From CAVURW01 sp963743595 (GTDB taxonomy: Bacteria > Verrucomicrobiota > Verrucomicrobiia > Methylacidiphilales > UBA1321), in NCBI GenBank assembly GCA_963743595.1, contig CAVURW010000229.1, positions 1 through 30,416 on the forward strand: a stretch of 30,416 bases of DNA, given 5' to 3'. The notes beneath the pieces are model-generated. The model had not been told where the DNA came from, searched no databases, and worked only from the letters and a program-made list of their open reading frames with translations. The number at the start of each line of letters is the position of its first letter. Positions within the stretch are counted from its first letter, which is position 1. Position numbers and translations under genes: made by a program. Positions 14,510 through 23,525 of this stretch are shown here, piece by piece.

Positions 14510-16321
14510 TCACGCCGCTTGGCCGGTCGCTGTCTCGAATAGAGGCACCGGTTTCATCGTTGTGACGTTCACCAGCCCGCAATCGGTGAGTCGGAACTCG
14601 GGGATTACGGAGAGGGGAAGCAGGTTGAAGCCCATGTAGGGAAGGGTGCAGCCGATGGATTGCCAGACCTGTTTTAAGTGATTCATTTTCTCGGCGACGA
14701 TGGGCAGTCGATCTTGAGAGAGAAGTCCCGCGACGGGGAGCTCGACGAGCGCAGAGACCTTTCCCTCCTGAACGACGACAACGCCGCCTTGATGCTGGAT
14801 CAGTGTTTCTATCGCGACGTGCATGTCTGCGGCGTTCGTACCCGCGACGATGAGATTGTGGGCATCATGACCGACGGTGCTCGCCACCGCACCCGATTTC
14901 AGCCCGAAATGGCGGAGCAGACCGAGGCTGACATTGCCGTTCTTTCCGTGGCGTTCCAGGACGGCGAGGTAGACGAGACCGAGCCGCGCAACCAAATCGG
15001 TAATCGATTCATTCGGATGAATCGCGTGCGCCTCGTGCGAGGTGGTAATGGCACCGGGGACGGCTCCGATGACGTTCACCAACGTGGCGGAGGGCGGAAT
15101 GCTCGGCGCGACATTCGGCTTTGAGTTGGGAATCTTTACCGTCGAGAGAGCCGCTTTGGGGTAGGTGTAACGCGCCGCGAGTGCTGCATCCAGAAGCGGC
15201 GTGATCTTCTTGTTTTCGACGACGAGTTGACCGCCGTACCAGGTGTTTTGGACCGAAAGATCTTCATTAAGAAGGACGAGATCGGCCCGGCGTGCGGCAC
15301 CGAGCGCTCCGATCTCCCCATCCATCGCATAACGTTGGGCGGCGTGAAGCGAGCCGAGGCTCCAGGCCGTGGCAGGAGCGAGCCCGTTTTGAATGGCGGA
15401 CCGCGCCACCCAATCGAGCCCAAAAAGCAACAGATCATCGGCGTCGCGATCATCCGTGCAGAGGCAAAAGCGTTTCGGATGCGCGCCGAGCTGCGTGATT
15501 GCGCGAATGGCGGCGGGCAAACTATTCCAGGGCGAGTGCGGTGGTCCACCGCGCAAAAACACCCAGACACCAGCCTCCGCGAGGTCATTTGCGATGTGCG
15601 GATCAACCGCTTCGTGGGTATCAGTAATGCCGCTGGCCGCGTAAGCACCGACGAGATTCCGCCCATAGACGTGACCGCAGACGGGCCGCCCCCGTCGGAG
15701 CGCGGCTTGAATCAGCGCGTGGCTCCGTTCATTGCCCTCGCAAACGGACACAAAATCCATTTTCTCGCCAAGCGCGACCGCTTCGGGCCAATCGTCGAAG
15801 AGCGCTCCGACTATATCTGGGGTGAGATCGCCCCCCGCTGTCTCGAGATCGGGATTGGTGGCGGGAACCGTGCTCGGCACCGTCAGAAAAATAGAAAGCG
15901 GGGCAAGGCGCGCGTCCTCCAACATCATGGCGATGCCCTCTTTGCCGAGAACATTCGCGATCTCGTGGCTATCGCAAAAAATCGTCGTGGTGCCATTGAG
16001 CAGCGCGCCTTCGGCATAAGCACACGCGGAGACCATGCTGCTTTCGATATGCAAATGTGCGTCGATCAGGCCGGGGGCCACGATCGCCCCTTGTGCGTCG
16101 TAAGTGGTGACATCGGGCGATGGTGCGCTGAGCGGGCGCACGGCGGCAATTCGGCCATGCTTGATCCAGATCTGTTGTTCTGTGAGAAAACGCTCGGTGT
16201 AGGTGGAGAGAACGCGTGCGCCTCGGATAACCAAGTCCGGGGCGAGTTTCTGCTGGGCGACTGCGGCCAAGTCGCGTGTGACCTGATGCAGCGGAGGGAC
16301 GGAAAAGCGGGTGAGTGACAT
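14510..16321 (-). CDS. ade: Adenine deaminase
   Basis: 603-residue amidohydrolase converting adenine to hypoxanthine and ammonia in purine salvage. The metal-binding motif is APGLIDAHLHIESSM (His89, His91), followed by TTTIFCDSHEIANVLG, GHVYG, ITDTHEA and CTDDRDADDLL with the late catalytic aspartate. The C-terminal domain has LGLVYLAVLERHGKNGNVSLG and VASTVGHDAHNLIVAG, as in the E. coli Ade (YicP) family. Full length. Its ATG at 16321 is divergent from the phosphoesterase gene. No neighbouring purine genes are present. Confidence 0.93.
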   Translation of the reverse strand: MSLTRFSVPPLHQVTRDLAAVAQQKLAPDLVIRGARVLSTYTERFLTEQQIWIKHGRIAAVRPLSAPSPDVTTYDAQGAIVAPGLIDAHLHIESSMVSACAYAEGALLNGTTTIFCDSHEIANVLGKEGIAMMLEDARLAPLSIFLTVPSTVPATNPDLETAGGDLTPDIVGALFDDWPEAVALGEKMDFVSVCEGNERSHALIQAALRRGRPVCGHVYGRNLVGAYAASGITDTHEAVDPHIANDLAEAGVWVFLRGGPPHSPWNSLPAAIRAITQLGAHPKRFCLCTDDRDADDLLLFGLDWVARSAIQNGLAPATAWSLGSLHAAQRYAMDGEIGALGAARRADLVLLNEDLSVQNTWYGGQLVVENKKITPLLDAALAARYTYPKAALSTVKIPNSKPNVAPSIPPSATLVNVIGAVPGAITTSHEAHAIHPNESITDLVARLGLVYLAVLERHGKNGNVSLGLLRHFGLKSGAVASTVGHDAHNLIVAGTNAADMHVAIETLIQHQGGVVVVQEGKVSALVELPVAGLLSQDRLPIVAEKMNHLKQVWQSIGCTLPYMGFNLLPLSVIPEFRLTDCGLVNVTTMKPVPLFETATGQAA

Positions 16322-16344
16322 ATTTCAAGAAAGCAGGTTATGTT

Positions 16345-16386
16345 CCACGGGTGGTTCGCCACGGGTGGTTCGCCACGGGTGGTTTG
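16345..16386. repeat. Three tandem 14-bp repeats, each with a CCAC-GG-GTGG palindrome
   Basis: Copies at 16345-16358, 16359-16372 and 16373-16386 read CCACGGGTGGTTCG, the third with one change (TTTG). Each contains an inverted repeat CCAC/GTGG. They lie in the 104-base divergent region between ade and the phosphoesterase gene. That position and the 14-base spacing would suit repeated operator sites, but simple repeat expansion explains them equally well. Confidence 0.75.
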
Positions 16387-16425
16387 CCATTTGCCGATAA
16401 AGGGGCGATACTTCAAACTGGCAAC

Positions 16426-17601
16426 ATGTACACGAAGTTAGATATGGCTGTATCGTTCGGGCTGGTCGACTTCATGTGGGCCCTGCTTCAGACGTTTCTG
16501 CTGGTCCGTTGGCGCCGAGTCTCGAGCTGGTTGATCGGCATACTCTTCGGCTGGGCGCTGGCCATGACTGTCTGCGGTGCCGTGGCCTGTCTCACCCCGG
16601 CCGACTGGCGCATGACGCTGAACGAATGGTTTTTCGTTCCCATGGGCACACACATCATTTGGCATTTGATGGTGGTCGTTCCCTGGGTGCTGGCGCTATT
16701 CGGGATTCTGGTGATCGACCTGGGTCTTGGCTTGCGTTTGAAGAAGACACAGGTTCCGTTAAAAACGGTTAAGGCCGATGAGCCGGTGGTGACTCGTCGG
16801 CAGTTTTTAGTTCGGGCTGGTGTTCTGGCAGCACCCGCCGGGGCGCTGGCCTTGGGCGTTTATGGAGCTGGGACAAATCTCGATTTACGGGTGCGCCGAC
16901 TCGAGGTGCCAATAGCCGATTTGCCGGACGATTTTGCTGGATTCACCATCGCACACGTCAGTGATTTGCACTCGGGCATTTTTTGCGGTCCGAAGCGGCT
17001 CAAAATCGTTAGTGACGCCGTTAACGATTTGAAAGCCGATCTGGTGGCCGTGACAGGCGACTTGATTAACGATAACGCCGTCGAGTTACCGAATGCGATG
17101 TCGGCCATTGGCTGCCTCCGCTCGAAGCTGGGCACACTGGTCTGTCAAGGCAATCACGATTTGAACGTCGGGGTGGATTTGATTCGAACAGAGTGCCAGC
17201 GGCACGGGCTCGAGTTTCTCTACTCCACCACGAAGCTGATTTCCGTGGGAAACGGGCGGCTGGTTATGGCGGGGTTGCCTTGGATGCAACTTGGCACCGA
17301 TGAGTTGGTGGCAGGCCTCTTTCCTGAACGCAAAGAGGGCGATGTGCAACTGCTCCTCGCCCATCACCCGAATTTGTTCGATTACGCCGATAGCGTCGAT
17401 TTGGTTCTCTCCGGGCACACGCACGGCGGGCAGATCATGTTCGGAGATGTGGGGATCGGTTCCTTAGCGTTTAAATATTGGAGCGGGCTTTACCGGGGTG
17501 AGCGCAATGCCTTGGTGGTCTCCAACGGATGCGGGGATTGGTTTCCGTGTCGAATTGGTGCCCCCGCAGAGGTGGCGCTACTGACACTCGTCAAGGCTTA
17601 A
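16426..17601 (+). CDS. Membrane-anchored metallophosphoesterase (YkuE/YaeI type)
   Basis: 391 residues. Three hydrophobic segments come first (FGLVDFMWALLQTFLLV; WLIGILFGWALAMTVCG; MVVVPWVLALFGILVIDLG). Next is TRRQFLVRAGVLAAPAGAL (Arg124-Arg125), a twin-arginine-like motif with its own hydrophobic stretch. The calcineurin-like domain then has all metal motifs: HVSDLHSG, VTGDLIND, GNHDL, LLAHHP and SGHTHGGQ. The family includes YaeI and YkuE phosphodiesterases acting at the outer face of the membrane; the substrate here is unknown. ATG at 16426 gives a short N-terminus before the first helix. In-frame starts further upstream (GTG at 16315) would translate the 14-bp repeats and are less likely. 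Confidence 0.88.
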   Translation: MYTKLDMAVSFGLVDFMWALLQTFLLVRWRRVSSWLIGILFGWALAMTVCGAVACLTPADWRMTLNEWFFVPMGTHIIWHLMVVVPWVLALFGILVIDLGLGLRLKKTQVPLKTVKADEPVVTRRQFLVRAGVLAAPAGALALGVYGAGTNLDLRVRRLEVPIADLPDDFAGFTIAHVSDLHSGIFCGPKRLKIVSDAVNDLKADLVAVTGDLINDNAVELPNAMSAIGCLRSKLGTLVCQGNHDLNVGVDLIRTECQRHGLEFLYSTTKLISVGNGRLVMAGLPWMQLGTDELVAGLFPERKEGDVQLLLAHHPNLFDYADSVDLVLSGHTHGGQIMFGDVGIGSLAFKYWSGLYRGERNALVVSNGCGDWFPCRIGAPAEVALLTLVKA

Positions 17602-17688
17602 GACCATTTTGAGTTCCGAAACGGGAAATAAAATTACAGTTGCCGGCCGCAAAAGACACCCAACACCCGAGCCGAATATGATAACTAA

Positions 17689-17762
17689 GACCATTTACGG
17701 GTAATATTCGGTAGATTGAACTGGTTCAACCCGAATGTACCGAACCTCAATCGTAAATGGTC
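17689..17762 (-). mobile_element. 74-bp palindromic mini-element, copy 2, TAA target duplication
   Basis: Begins GACCATTTACG and ends CGTAAATGGTC, a perfect 11-base terminal inverted repeat. It is flanked by TAA at 17686-17688 and 17763-17765. In opposite orientation it matches copy 1 over its full length, apart from the 9-base insertion and three single-base changes in copy 1. The centre contains the imperfect palindrome GGTTGAACCAGTTCAACC when read across, so the whole could fold as a hairpin. Non-coding. Confidence 0.82.
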
Positions 17763-17770
17763 TAAGTCAA

Positions 17771-17900
17771 TCCTGGCTCTGGGTCCGGCGTCACGCTGCC
17801 TTTAGGCCCGAAGGGACGGCCTCATGTTAAGCCCATGTAGCAGACCGTCTGGGAAGACGGTCGAAGGCCTGGCTTACCATCAAACAAGCGCTTGCGGGCT
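17771..17900. other. Strongly folding segment, possible structured RNA
   Basis: Contains a perfect 7-bp hairpin GACCGTC-TGGGAA-GACGGTC (17843-17862), enclosed by TAAGCC (17828-17833) and GGCTTA (17871-17876), and preceded by GGCCC-GAA-GGG. The order of elements and the GAAGG-CCTGG sequence after the hairpin loosely recall the core at 14297-14380 (GCGCC-AAGGGCGC, then a stem, then GAAGTGCTAGG). No Rfam class can be named with confidence. It could be a non-coding RNA or an extragenic repeat. Confidence 0.4.
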
Positions 17901-18638
17901 GTAAGGAGGCAGCAATCCGACCGCTATTTACCTAAACATCTATACGTTAACGCTTTATGACTGATCGGTCCAGAGAAAAATCGTAGAATTCAGTACATTT
18001 TGGTAACTAACTGCTATGCGTCCGAGGTAACTGTTATGCAACGCGTCCTAATACGGCTCAATCTTCCAATGAAACTTAAGCCTTGTAAGTATGATGGAAA
18101 TTTCCCGCGATTGCCCAGCTTCGAGCGGAGCGACGAAGGACTCCATACAATATCCATTATCGGACGACTTCATCCCGTACATTTGACCGGATTTTCTCTC
18201 GTTAGCCATCCAGCCGACTATTCGACCTAATACCCTTCTCGAAAAGTTGTCGAAGCCGCTGTGGTTGCTGACGATTTTGCAATTCTGAAGCCATAATCTC
18301 ACGTCTCCGCGAATCTCGCGAAAAAAGACAACGCACGTCTTGCTTCATGCATATTTCAAGATAAGCATCTTCGAATCGTGCAATTTGCCCGCTATTAGAT
18401 GGTCGTGAGCTTTCCTTGGAGAGGGCGGAAACACGCTTTCACGTTGGCCTTGAACCTGCATCCAGCAAGCCACTCTGGAAGAAATCAAGTATGCGTACAT
18501 AAAATGCACTCGGAAGATAGACTATTTAGATCGGCCCGCCTCCCCGATGTACTGAAAGATTGCGTTGACTTTGTCATCGCAGGAATCGCGGCTTTTCACT
18601 CCTCCTGCGACCTTTCTTAGAGTCTATTTCTATCTTTT

Positions 18639-21248
18639 ATGCTTAAGTCAAACCGAACAGAAAATTCATCAAAAAAAAATTCTGAAGACGCAGCGTCATT
18701 TTTGGGCCTGTCGTCGTCTGAGGCGTGGGAGCGGGGCTTCTGGACTTTAGCCCGGTCGGTCTGCCAACTAATGATTGTCTGTAATATCGACGGAGGATGG
18801 TTGCGTCACCAACGAGGTTGGGAGGAGTTAGTTCAGGAAGGGAAATGCGAAGGATTTAGTTGGACTACGGCTTTACATCCCGAAGATACGGTTCAAACAG
18901 TGAACACTTGGAAGTGTGGCGTCAAAAGCCGCACAGAATTTGCGGTATCGTACCGCCTAGTCTGTAAAGATGGCAAATACCGGCGATTTAACGTGAGAGT
19001 CATACCACTTACAGACGCCTCTATCATTACCGGTTGGCTTGCCCTCCATACCGAAACTACCGATGCACAGGATGCTCTACACAAGAACTCTCAGTTGCTG
19101 AGAGAATTAAATGACCTAAAAGCGGCCATTGATGAGCATGCCATTGTAGCTGTCACAGACCCGAAGGGGAAAATTACATATGTTAATGATAAGTTTTGCG
19201 CCATTTCCAAGTATTCTCGGGATGAACTTATTGGACGGGACCATCGACTTATTAATTCAGGATATCATTCAAAGGCTTTTATCACAACACTGTGGAAGAC
19301 GATTGTAAGGGGTAGCGTTTGGAAGGGGGAGATTACTCAGCAAACTCTCCGGGAACTGAACGATGTCAAGGCAGCGATCGATGAGCATGCAATAGTCGCC
19401 ATTACGGACCGCAAGGGGAAAATTACATATGTGAACGATAAGTTTTGTGCGATTTCGAAATACAATCGGGACGAGCTTTTAGGTCAGGATCATCGGATTA
19501 TTAATTCTGGTTACCATCCAAAAACGTTCATTCGACATATATGGGAGACAATAACTGATGGACGAGTGTGGAAAGGTGAGATCAAAAATAAAGCTAAAGA
19601 TGGCACCTTCTACTGGGTCGATACCACCATTGTTCCTTACTTGGGTGAGGACGGGCAGCCGATACAATATATCGCCATCAGGGCTGATATAACGGATCGA
19701 AAGAAAGCTGCAGAGGAAACGGCCCACGCTTTAAGAGAACTTAATGACGTGCAGTGTGCCCTGGACGAGCACGCCATCGTGGCAGTAACTGATAAGGCGG
19801 GTAAAATTACTTCGGTAAACGAGAAGTTCTGCGCCATATCAAAATTCAGGCGAGACGAATTAATTGGTCAGGACCATCGTATCATCAATTCGGCGTATCA
19901 TCCCAAACAGTTCATCCGAAGCATTTGGCAGACGATTGGCTCTGGACGGGTTTGGAAGGGAGAAATTAAGAACAAAGCGAAAGATGGATCCTTTTATTGG
20001 GTAGATACGACCATCGTCCCTTACCTTGGGGAAGACGGTAAGCCCACGCAATATATAGCCATTAGAGCTGACATTACGGATCGTAAAATCGCCGATGAGC
20101 AAACCGCTCAGGCACTTCGAGAACTAAATGATTTGAAGGCGGCTATAGATGAACACGCCATCGTTGCCATTACTGATCACAAGGGGAAAATTAACTATGT
20201 TAATGATAAATTCTGTGCGATCTCCAAATATTCACGTGAAGAATTGTTAAATCAGGATCATCGCATAATAAATTCAGGCTTCCATTCTAAGCTGTTTATC
20301 CGGACATTGTGGGAAACCATTAGCGGAGGACGTGTGTGGAAGGGCGAAATTAAAAATAAAGCCAAGGATGGCACGTTCTACTGGGTGGATACCACGATTG
20401 TTCCTTATCTTGGAGAAGACGGTAAACCGGTGCAGTATATCGCCATCCGAGCAGACATTACAGAACGCAAGGCAGCAGAAACGGCATTAGAGAAGGCTCG
20501 TAATGATATACAACAACATGCTACAACACTGGAACAAACGGTTGCGGCCCGCACGTCAAGCCTGCGTGAAACGATAGGCGAACTCGAAGCCTTCTCGTAT
20601 AGCATTTCACACGACATGCGTGCTCCTCTCCGGGCTATGCAGAGTTTCTCTCAAATCTTGGCGGACGAATGCAATGACCAAATCAGCCCTGATGGTCATG
20701 AATACATCCGACGAATTGTTAGCTCAGCTGCTCGAATGGACGGACTGATTCAGGATGTGCTTACCTATAGTAAGGTAGCCCGCACGGAGCTTGCGTTGGA
20801 GCCCGTCAACTTTAAAACACTCCTTATTGACATAATCGCGACTTACCCAACATTCCAAAGCCCCCAAGCCGATATCGAGGTTATAGGCGACATCGGCATG
20901 GTCGCAGCTATTCCAGCGGTTCTTACCCAATGTATTTCGAACTTGATTGGGAACGCTGTTAAATTTGTGAGTAAAGGAACAAAGCCTCACGTCAGAATTT
21001 GGTCTAGTGAAACAGCCTCAAATTTCGTTCGCATATACTTTAAAGATAACGGCGTTGGAATAGACAAGGATGCCCACGAAACAATATTTGGGATGTTCCA
21101 GCGAGCTACCCGAGACTACGAAGGTTCAGGTATTGGTCTATCAATCGTGAAGAAAGGTGCTGAACGAATGGGTGGCTCCGTCGGCCTAACCTCGGAGCCA
21201 GGTAAAGGTAGCGAATTCTGGCTTGAACTGAAAAAATACAGCGGGTAA
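18639..21248 (+). CDS. Multi-PAS sensor histidine kinase
   Basis: 869 residues, no membrane helix, so a soluble sensor. A diverged PAS-like domain (about 60-150) is followed by four near-identical PAS/PAC repeats starting at LRELND: about 154-236, 237-364, 365-492 and 493-620. The first has lost its last 44 residues. Repeats share AIDEHAIVAITD, KFCAISKYSRDEL, GQDHRIINSGYH and YWVDTTIVPYLGEDG. The catalytic part has a His-box FSYSISHDMRAPLRAM (His658), N-box SNLIGNAVKFV, G1 KDNGVGID, F-box FGMFQRA and G2 GSGIGLSIVKKGAERMGG, all intact. This is the phytochrome-type kinase core usually paired with Rcp1-like regulators, and one such gene overlaps its stop (TAATG). Base composition is lower in GC than in the genes before 17.6 kb. 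Confidence 0.93.
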   Translation: MLKSNRTENSSKKNSEDAASFLGLSSSEAWERGFWTLARSVCQLMIVCNIDGGWLRHQRGWEELVQEGKCEGFSWTTALHPEDTVQTVNTWKCGVKSRTEFAVSYRLVCKDGKYRRFNVRVIPLTDASIITGWLALHTETTDAQDALHKNSQLLRELNDLKAAIDEHAIVAVTDPKGKITYVNDKFCAISKYSRDELIGRDHRLINSGYHSKAFITTLWKTIVRGSVWKGEITQQTLRELNDVKAAIDEHAIVAITDRKGKITYVNDKFCAISKYNRDELLGQDHRIINSGYHPKTFIRHIWETITDGRVWKGEIKNKAKDGTFYWVDTTIVPYLGEDGQPIQYIAIRADITDRKKAAEETAHALRELNDVQCALDEHAIVAVTDKAGKITSVNEKFCAISKFRRDELIGQDHRIINSAYHPKQFIRSIWQTIGSGRVWKGEIKNKAKDGSFYWVDTTIVPYLGEDGKPTQYIAIRADITDRKIADEQTAQALRELNDLKAAIDEHAIVAITDHKGKINYVNDKFCAISKYSREELLNQDHRIINSGFHSKLFIRTLWETISGGRVWKGEIKNKAKDGTFYWVDTTIVPYLGEDGKPVQYIAIRADITERKAAETALEKARNDIQQHATTLEQTVAARTSSLRETIGELEAFSYSISHDMRAPLRAMQSFSQILADECNDQISPDGHEYIRRIVSSAARMDGLIQDVLTYSKVARTELALEPVNFKTLLIDIIATYPTFQSPQADIEVIGDIGMVAAIPAVLTQCISNLIGNAVKFVSKGTKPHVRIWSSETASNFVRIYFKDNGVGIDKDAHETIFGMFQRATRDYEGSGIGLSIVKKGAERMGGSVGLTSEPGKGSEFWLELKKYSG

Positions 21249-21746
21249 TGAAAAGCTCAGATACGATTCTTTACGTGGAAGATGATGATAACGATGTGTT
21301 TCTGATGGAACGCGCGTTCAAGAAACTACAAATTACAAATCCCCTAAAAATAGTTAAGGACGGAAAGCAAGCAATTGCCTATCTGAGTCGTGAAGTACCT
21401 TACCAGAATCGTCCCGATGTCGGCCTGATAATCTTGGACCTTAGTCCTTAGTATACCTGGAAAACATGGCTTGGAAGTTCTCAGGTGGCTTCGCCATGAC
21501 TCATCCTCACCGAATTTGATTTCGATCATTCTGACATCCTCGAATCAAGAAACGGATATTAAACGTTCTGCTGGTTTGGGAGCGGATGGATATATAATAA
21601 AACCGGGTGATCCAAATAAACTACTAACAATTGTTAAGACCATGAATAATTATTGGCTAGCACCTGAACATCCTCCTTTGTCGTTTGTTGATTACGCAAA
21701 GGATTTTAACGTCTCAGTCATGCTGCCTAGCGAGCGGGCATCGTAA
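21248..21746 (+). pseudogene. Rcp1-like response regulator, frameshifted by a 7-bp duplication
   Basis: Receiver domain split over two frames. The first (21248-21451) reads ILYVEDDDNDVFLMERAFKK to IILDLSP and stops just after the phospho-acceptor Asp64. The second resumes PGKHGLEVLRWLRHD and ends with ILTSSNQETDI and ADGYIIKP (conserved Lys). The cause is visible: CCTTAGT occurs twice in tandem (21439-21445 and 21446-21452). Removing one copy restores DLSIPGKHGLEV and a full receiver of about 163 residues. Its ATG overlaps the stop of the histidine kinase, so the pair was translationally coupled. Either the gene is newly broken or the read has an error. Confidence 0.88.
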
Positions 21747-22238
21747 CTTGTTGTTGATGCACAGCGTTTCTATATCACACAAATTCTTTGATACGAGCTT
21801 GCGGAGAAGCCTCCGAAGAAACCTGAGTCACTTAGGAACTGGTTCTCTGTCCTCGCACAACGAACCAATAAACCAAAGCACCGATCGACGAGCATCCACA
21901 GCCAGAAAATCGAAAGAAGTGCCGAGATCAATATTAACAGCATCAGTATTTCCACACTTTTCTTGTGCAGGAATCATACCGCTTCGTGCTGGCTGATAGC
22001 AAGGCGCAAGTTTGACCAACTTGAAGATATGCATGAGCCCACAGTCAATTTAATACGCCTGATCGAGAAGCACGTAAATACTTACTGAAAGATGGAGAGG
22101 TCTGTTAATGAACTTTCAGAGGTATTACTGTAACGGCGATTACATTCAGTAAAGCGACGGAATTTGAAAAAAGCCGAGTCGGTTCTCCCTCGGCATTTCC
22201 TTTGCAGTTCCTGGAGGGGCGCGAAGAGTCGCAACTAC
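21747..22238. other. Gene-free stretch, 492 bases
   Basis: No convincing gene. Small open frames on both strands have no family features. The only recognisable element is the terminator at 22167-22194. Confidence 0.55.
22167..22194 (-). terminator. Rho-independent terminator of the transglutaminase-like gene
   Basis: On the minus strand: GCCGAG, ten-base loop, CTCGGC, then TTTTTTC. The stem is 6 bp and GC-rich, and it lies about 45 bases after the stop codon of the minus-strand gene. Confidence 0.75.
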
Positions 22239-23156
22239 TTACTTACTTTCGGCCGACGGAGTCGGTAGCACTTGCTCCGCACCATCAAGTCGCTTCGACA
22301 AATCTACTGGGTCGCCAACGGACACTTGCTTAGGATCGATCTGATAGGCCCACACCTCGAAATTTTTTAGCAGAAGTTCGCCATAATTGGTGGAGATCGC
22401 CGTATCAGAGGCGTCCAGACCGTGGGCAACCTTGACGCGACCTCTGCGGGGCACGTTGAATCGGGCATCAAAGGTGAACCAAGCGCCAAGATAGACCTCG
22501 AAGTAGGCGTGGAAATCCATCGGGTCTCCCGATGACTTTCGCCCGATGTCGGCCAGGTGCCCGCAGACATACCGGGTTGGAAGGTCGAAGCTCCGGCAAA
22601 GCGCGATCGCGACGTGGGCGAAGTCCCGGCACACCCCGTAGCCGCGATTGATGGCTTGCGAGGCGGAAGTGGTCGCGCTATCGCATTTTCGGTATTCGAT
22701 CTTGTTGTGTGTCCAATCACAGATCGCCTGAATCAACTCGACGCCTCGAGGAACTTGACGAAATTGCTTTTTAGCAAAATCGACCAGATTGTCAGAATCG
22801 CAGTAGCGTGTCGGAAGTGTATAACGCAAAACGGAGGTTGGCACCTCCGACAATGATTCGAAGCGAGGGGTTAGTCCGTGATTGTCGGGCAGGGACGAAA
22901 CGTGGACCAAGGCGTCATGTTCAATGGTCGTCTCCCCGGAAGGAAAGAGAGTGCGGTAAACGGTATTTCCGTTCTCATCTTGAAATTCCTCTCCCGTCGT
23001 TTCCGGCGTGAGGATGAACCGCTCCTGCGAAACCTCCTGCGTTTTACTGTGTTGTGGTTTTACGATCAGGAGTGCGGTCGTTGGCTGGGGTGCGTCGTAG
23101 GTTTGGCGGCAGCCAACACGCACAGAGATGTCTAGAAATTGAGCATTTGTCGTCAT
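22239..23156 (-). CDS. Transglutaminase-like cysteine protease family protein
   Basis: 305 residues. An N-terminal beta domain (about 1-115) precedes a transglutaminase-like catalytic core. The triad is visible: Cys176 in RGYGVCRDFAHVAIAL, His216 in DPMDFHAYFEVY and Asp230 in FTFDARF. Similar bacterial proteins act as peptidases or amide-bond enzymes; the substrate is unknown. No signal peptide, so probably cytosolic. The ATG at 23156 is the first in frame with good domain fit. It stands alone with its own terminator. Confidence 0.88.
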   Translation of the reverse strand: MTTNAQFLDISVRVGCRQTYDAPQPTTALLIVKPQHSKTQEVSQERFILTPETTGEEFQDENGNTVYRTLFPSGETTIEHDALVHVSSLPDNHGLTPRFESLSEVPTSVLRYTLPTRYCDSDNLVDFAKKQFRQVPRGVELIQAICDWTHNKIEYRKCDSATTSASQAINRGYGVCRDFAHVAIALCRSFDLPTRYVCGHLADIGRKSSGDPMDFHAYFEVYLGAWFTFDARFNVPRRGRVKVAHGLDASDTAISTNYGELLLKNFEVWAYQIDPKQVSVGDPVDLSKRLDGAEQVLPTPSAESK

Positions 23157-23525
23157 AATTTGGTGGTATCTCTCCGATTGCGGAGAAGGCGGATCTGCAC
23201 ATTCTGTTCCAGCATTGAAAAACGGCGTGAAACCTACATACTCAGACGATCCCTTGTGGAAGTTTCTGGAGAGGCAAGTGTTCCTGCAAAATGCTGTTTT
23301 AGGTAGATTGGTGCCCTGCTATTAACGCGACGGGATTTAATTTAATACTGATTCTTGAGATTGTAAGGCCTCATGCCATTTACTATCGAATTTATTTAAT
23401 ATTAAAGACGCATTGACTAATCTTTTTGTCGCCGGTCAGCTTCCATGAAGTGCAACGAGAATTTTGCGAGCTAATTCGGCTTGCGAAAAAACACGACTCG
23501 CGACAGGCTTCTGCAAAGAAATATA
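23157..23525. other. Divergent intergenic region, 369 bases
   Basis: Lies between the starts of the transglutaminase-like gene and the small membrane protein gene, so it should carry both promoters. The part from 23330 to 23410 is AT-rich. No operator, RNA gene or repeat is recognised. Confidence 0.5.

Larger units (their letters stand above)
17602..18638. other. Gene-poor region, 1.04 kb
   Basis: Holds mini-element copy 2 (17689-17762), a folding segment (about 17771-17900) and then about 700 bases without a recognisable gene. The open frames at 18000-18302 and 18399-18620 have no family resemblance and no good ribosome sites. No tRNA cloverleaf was found. The promoter of the histidine kinase must lie near the right end. 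Confidence 0.6.

Noticed and set aside
18000..18620. Small open frames before the histidine kinase
   Set aside because: No ribosome site, no recognisable domain, and similar-length frames exist on both strands.
21685..22034. Open frames after the response regulator
   Set aside because: Short, mutually overlapping on both strands, with no family features.
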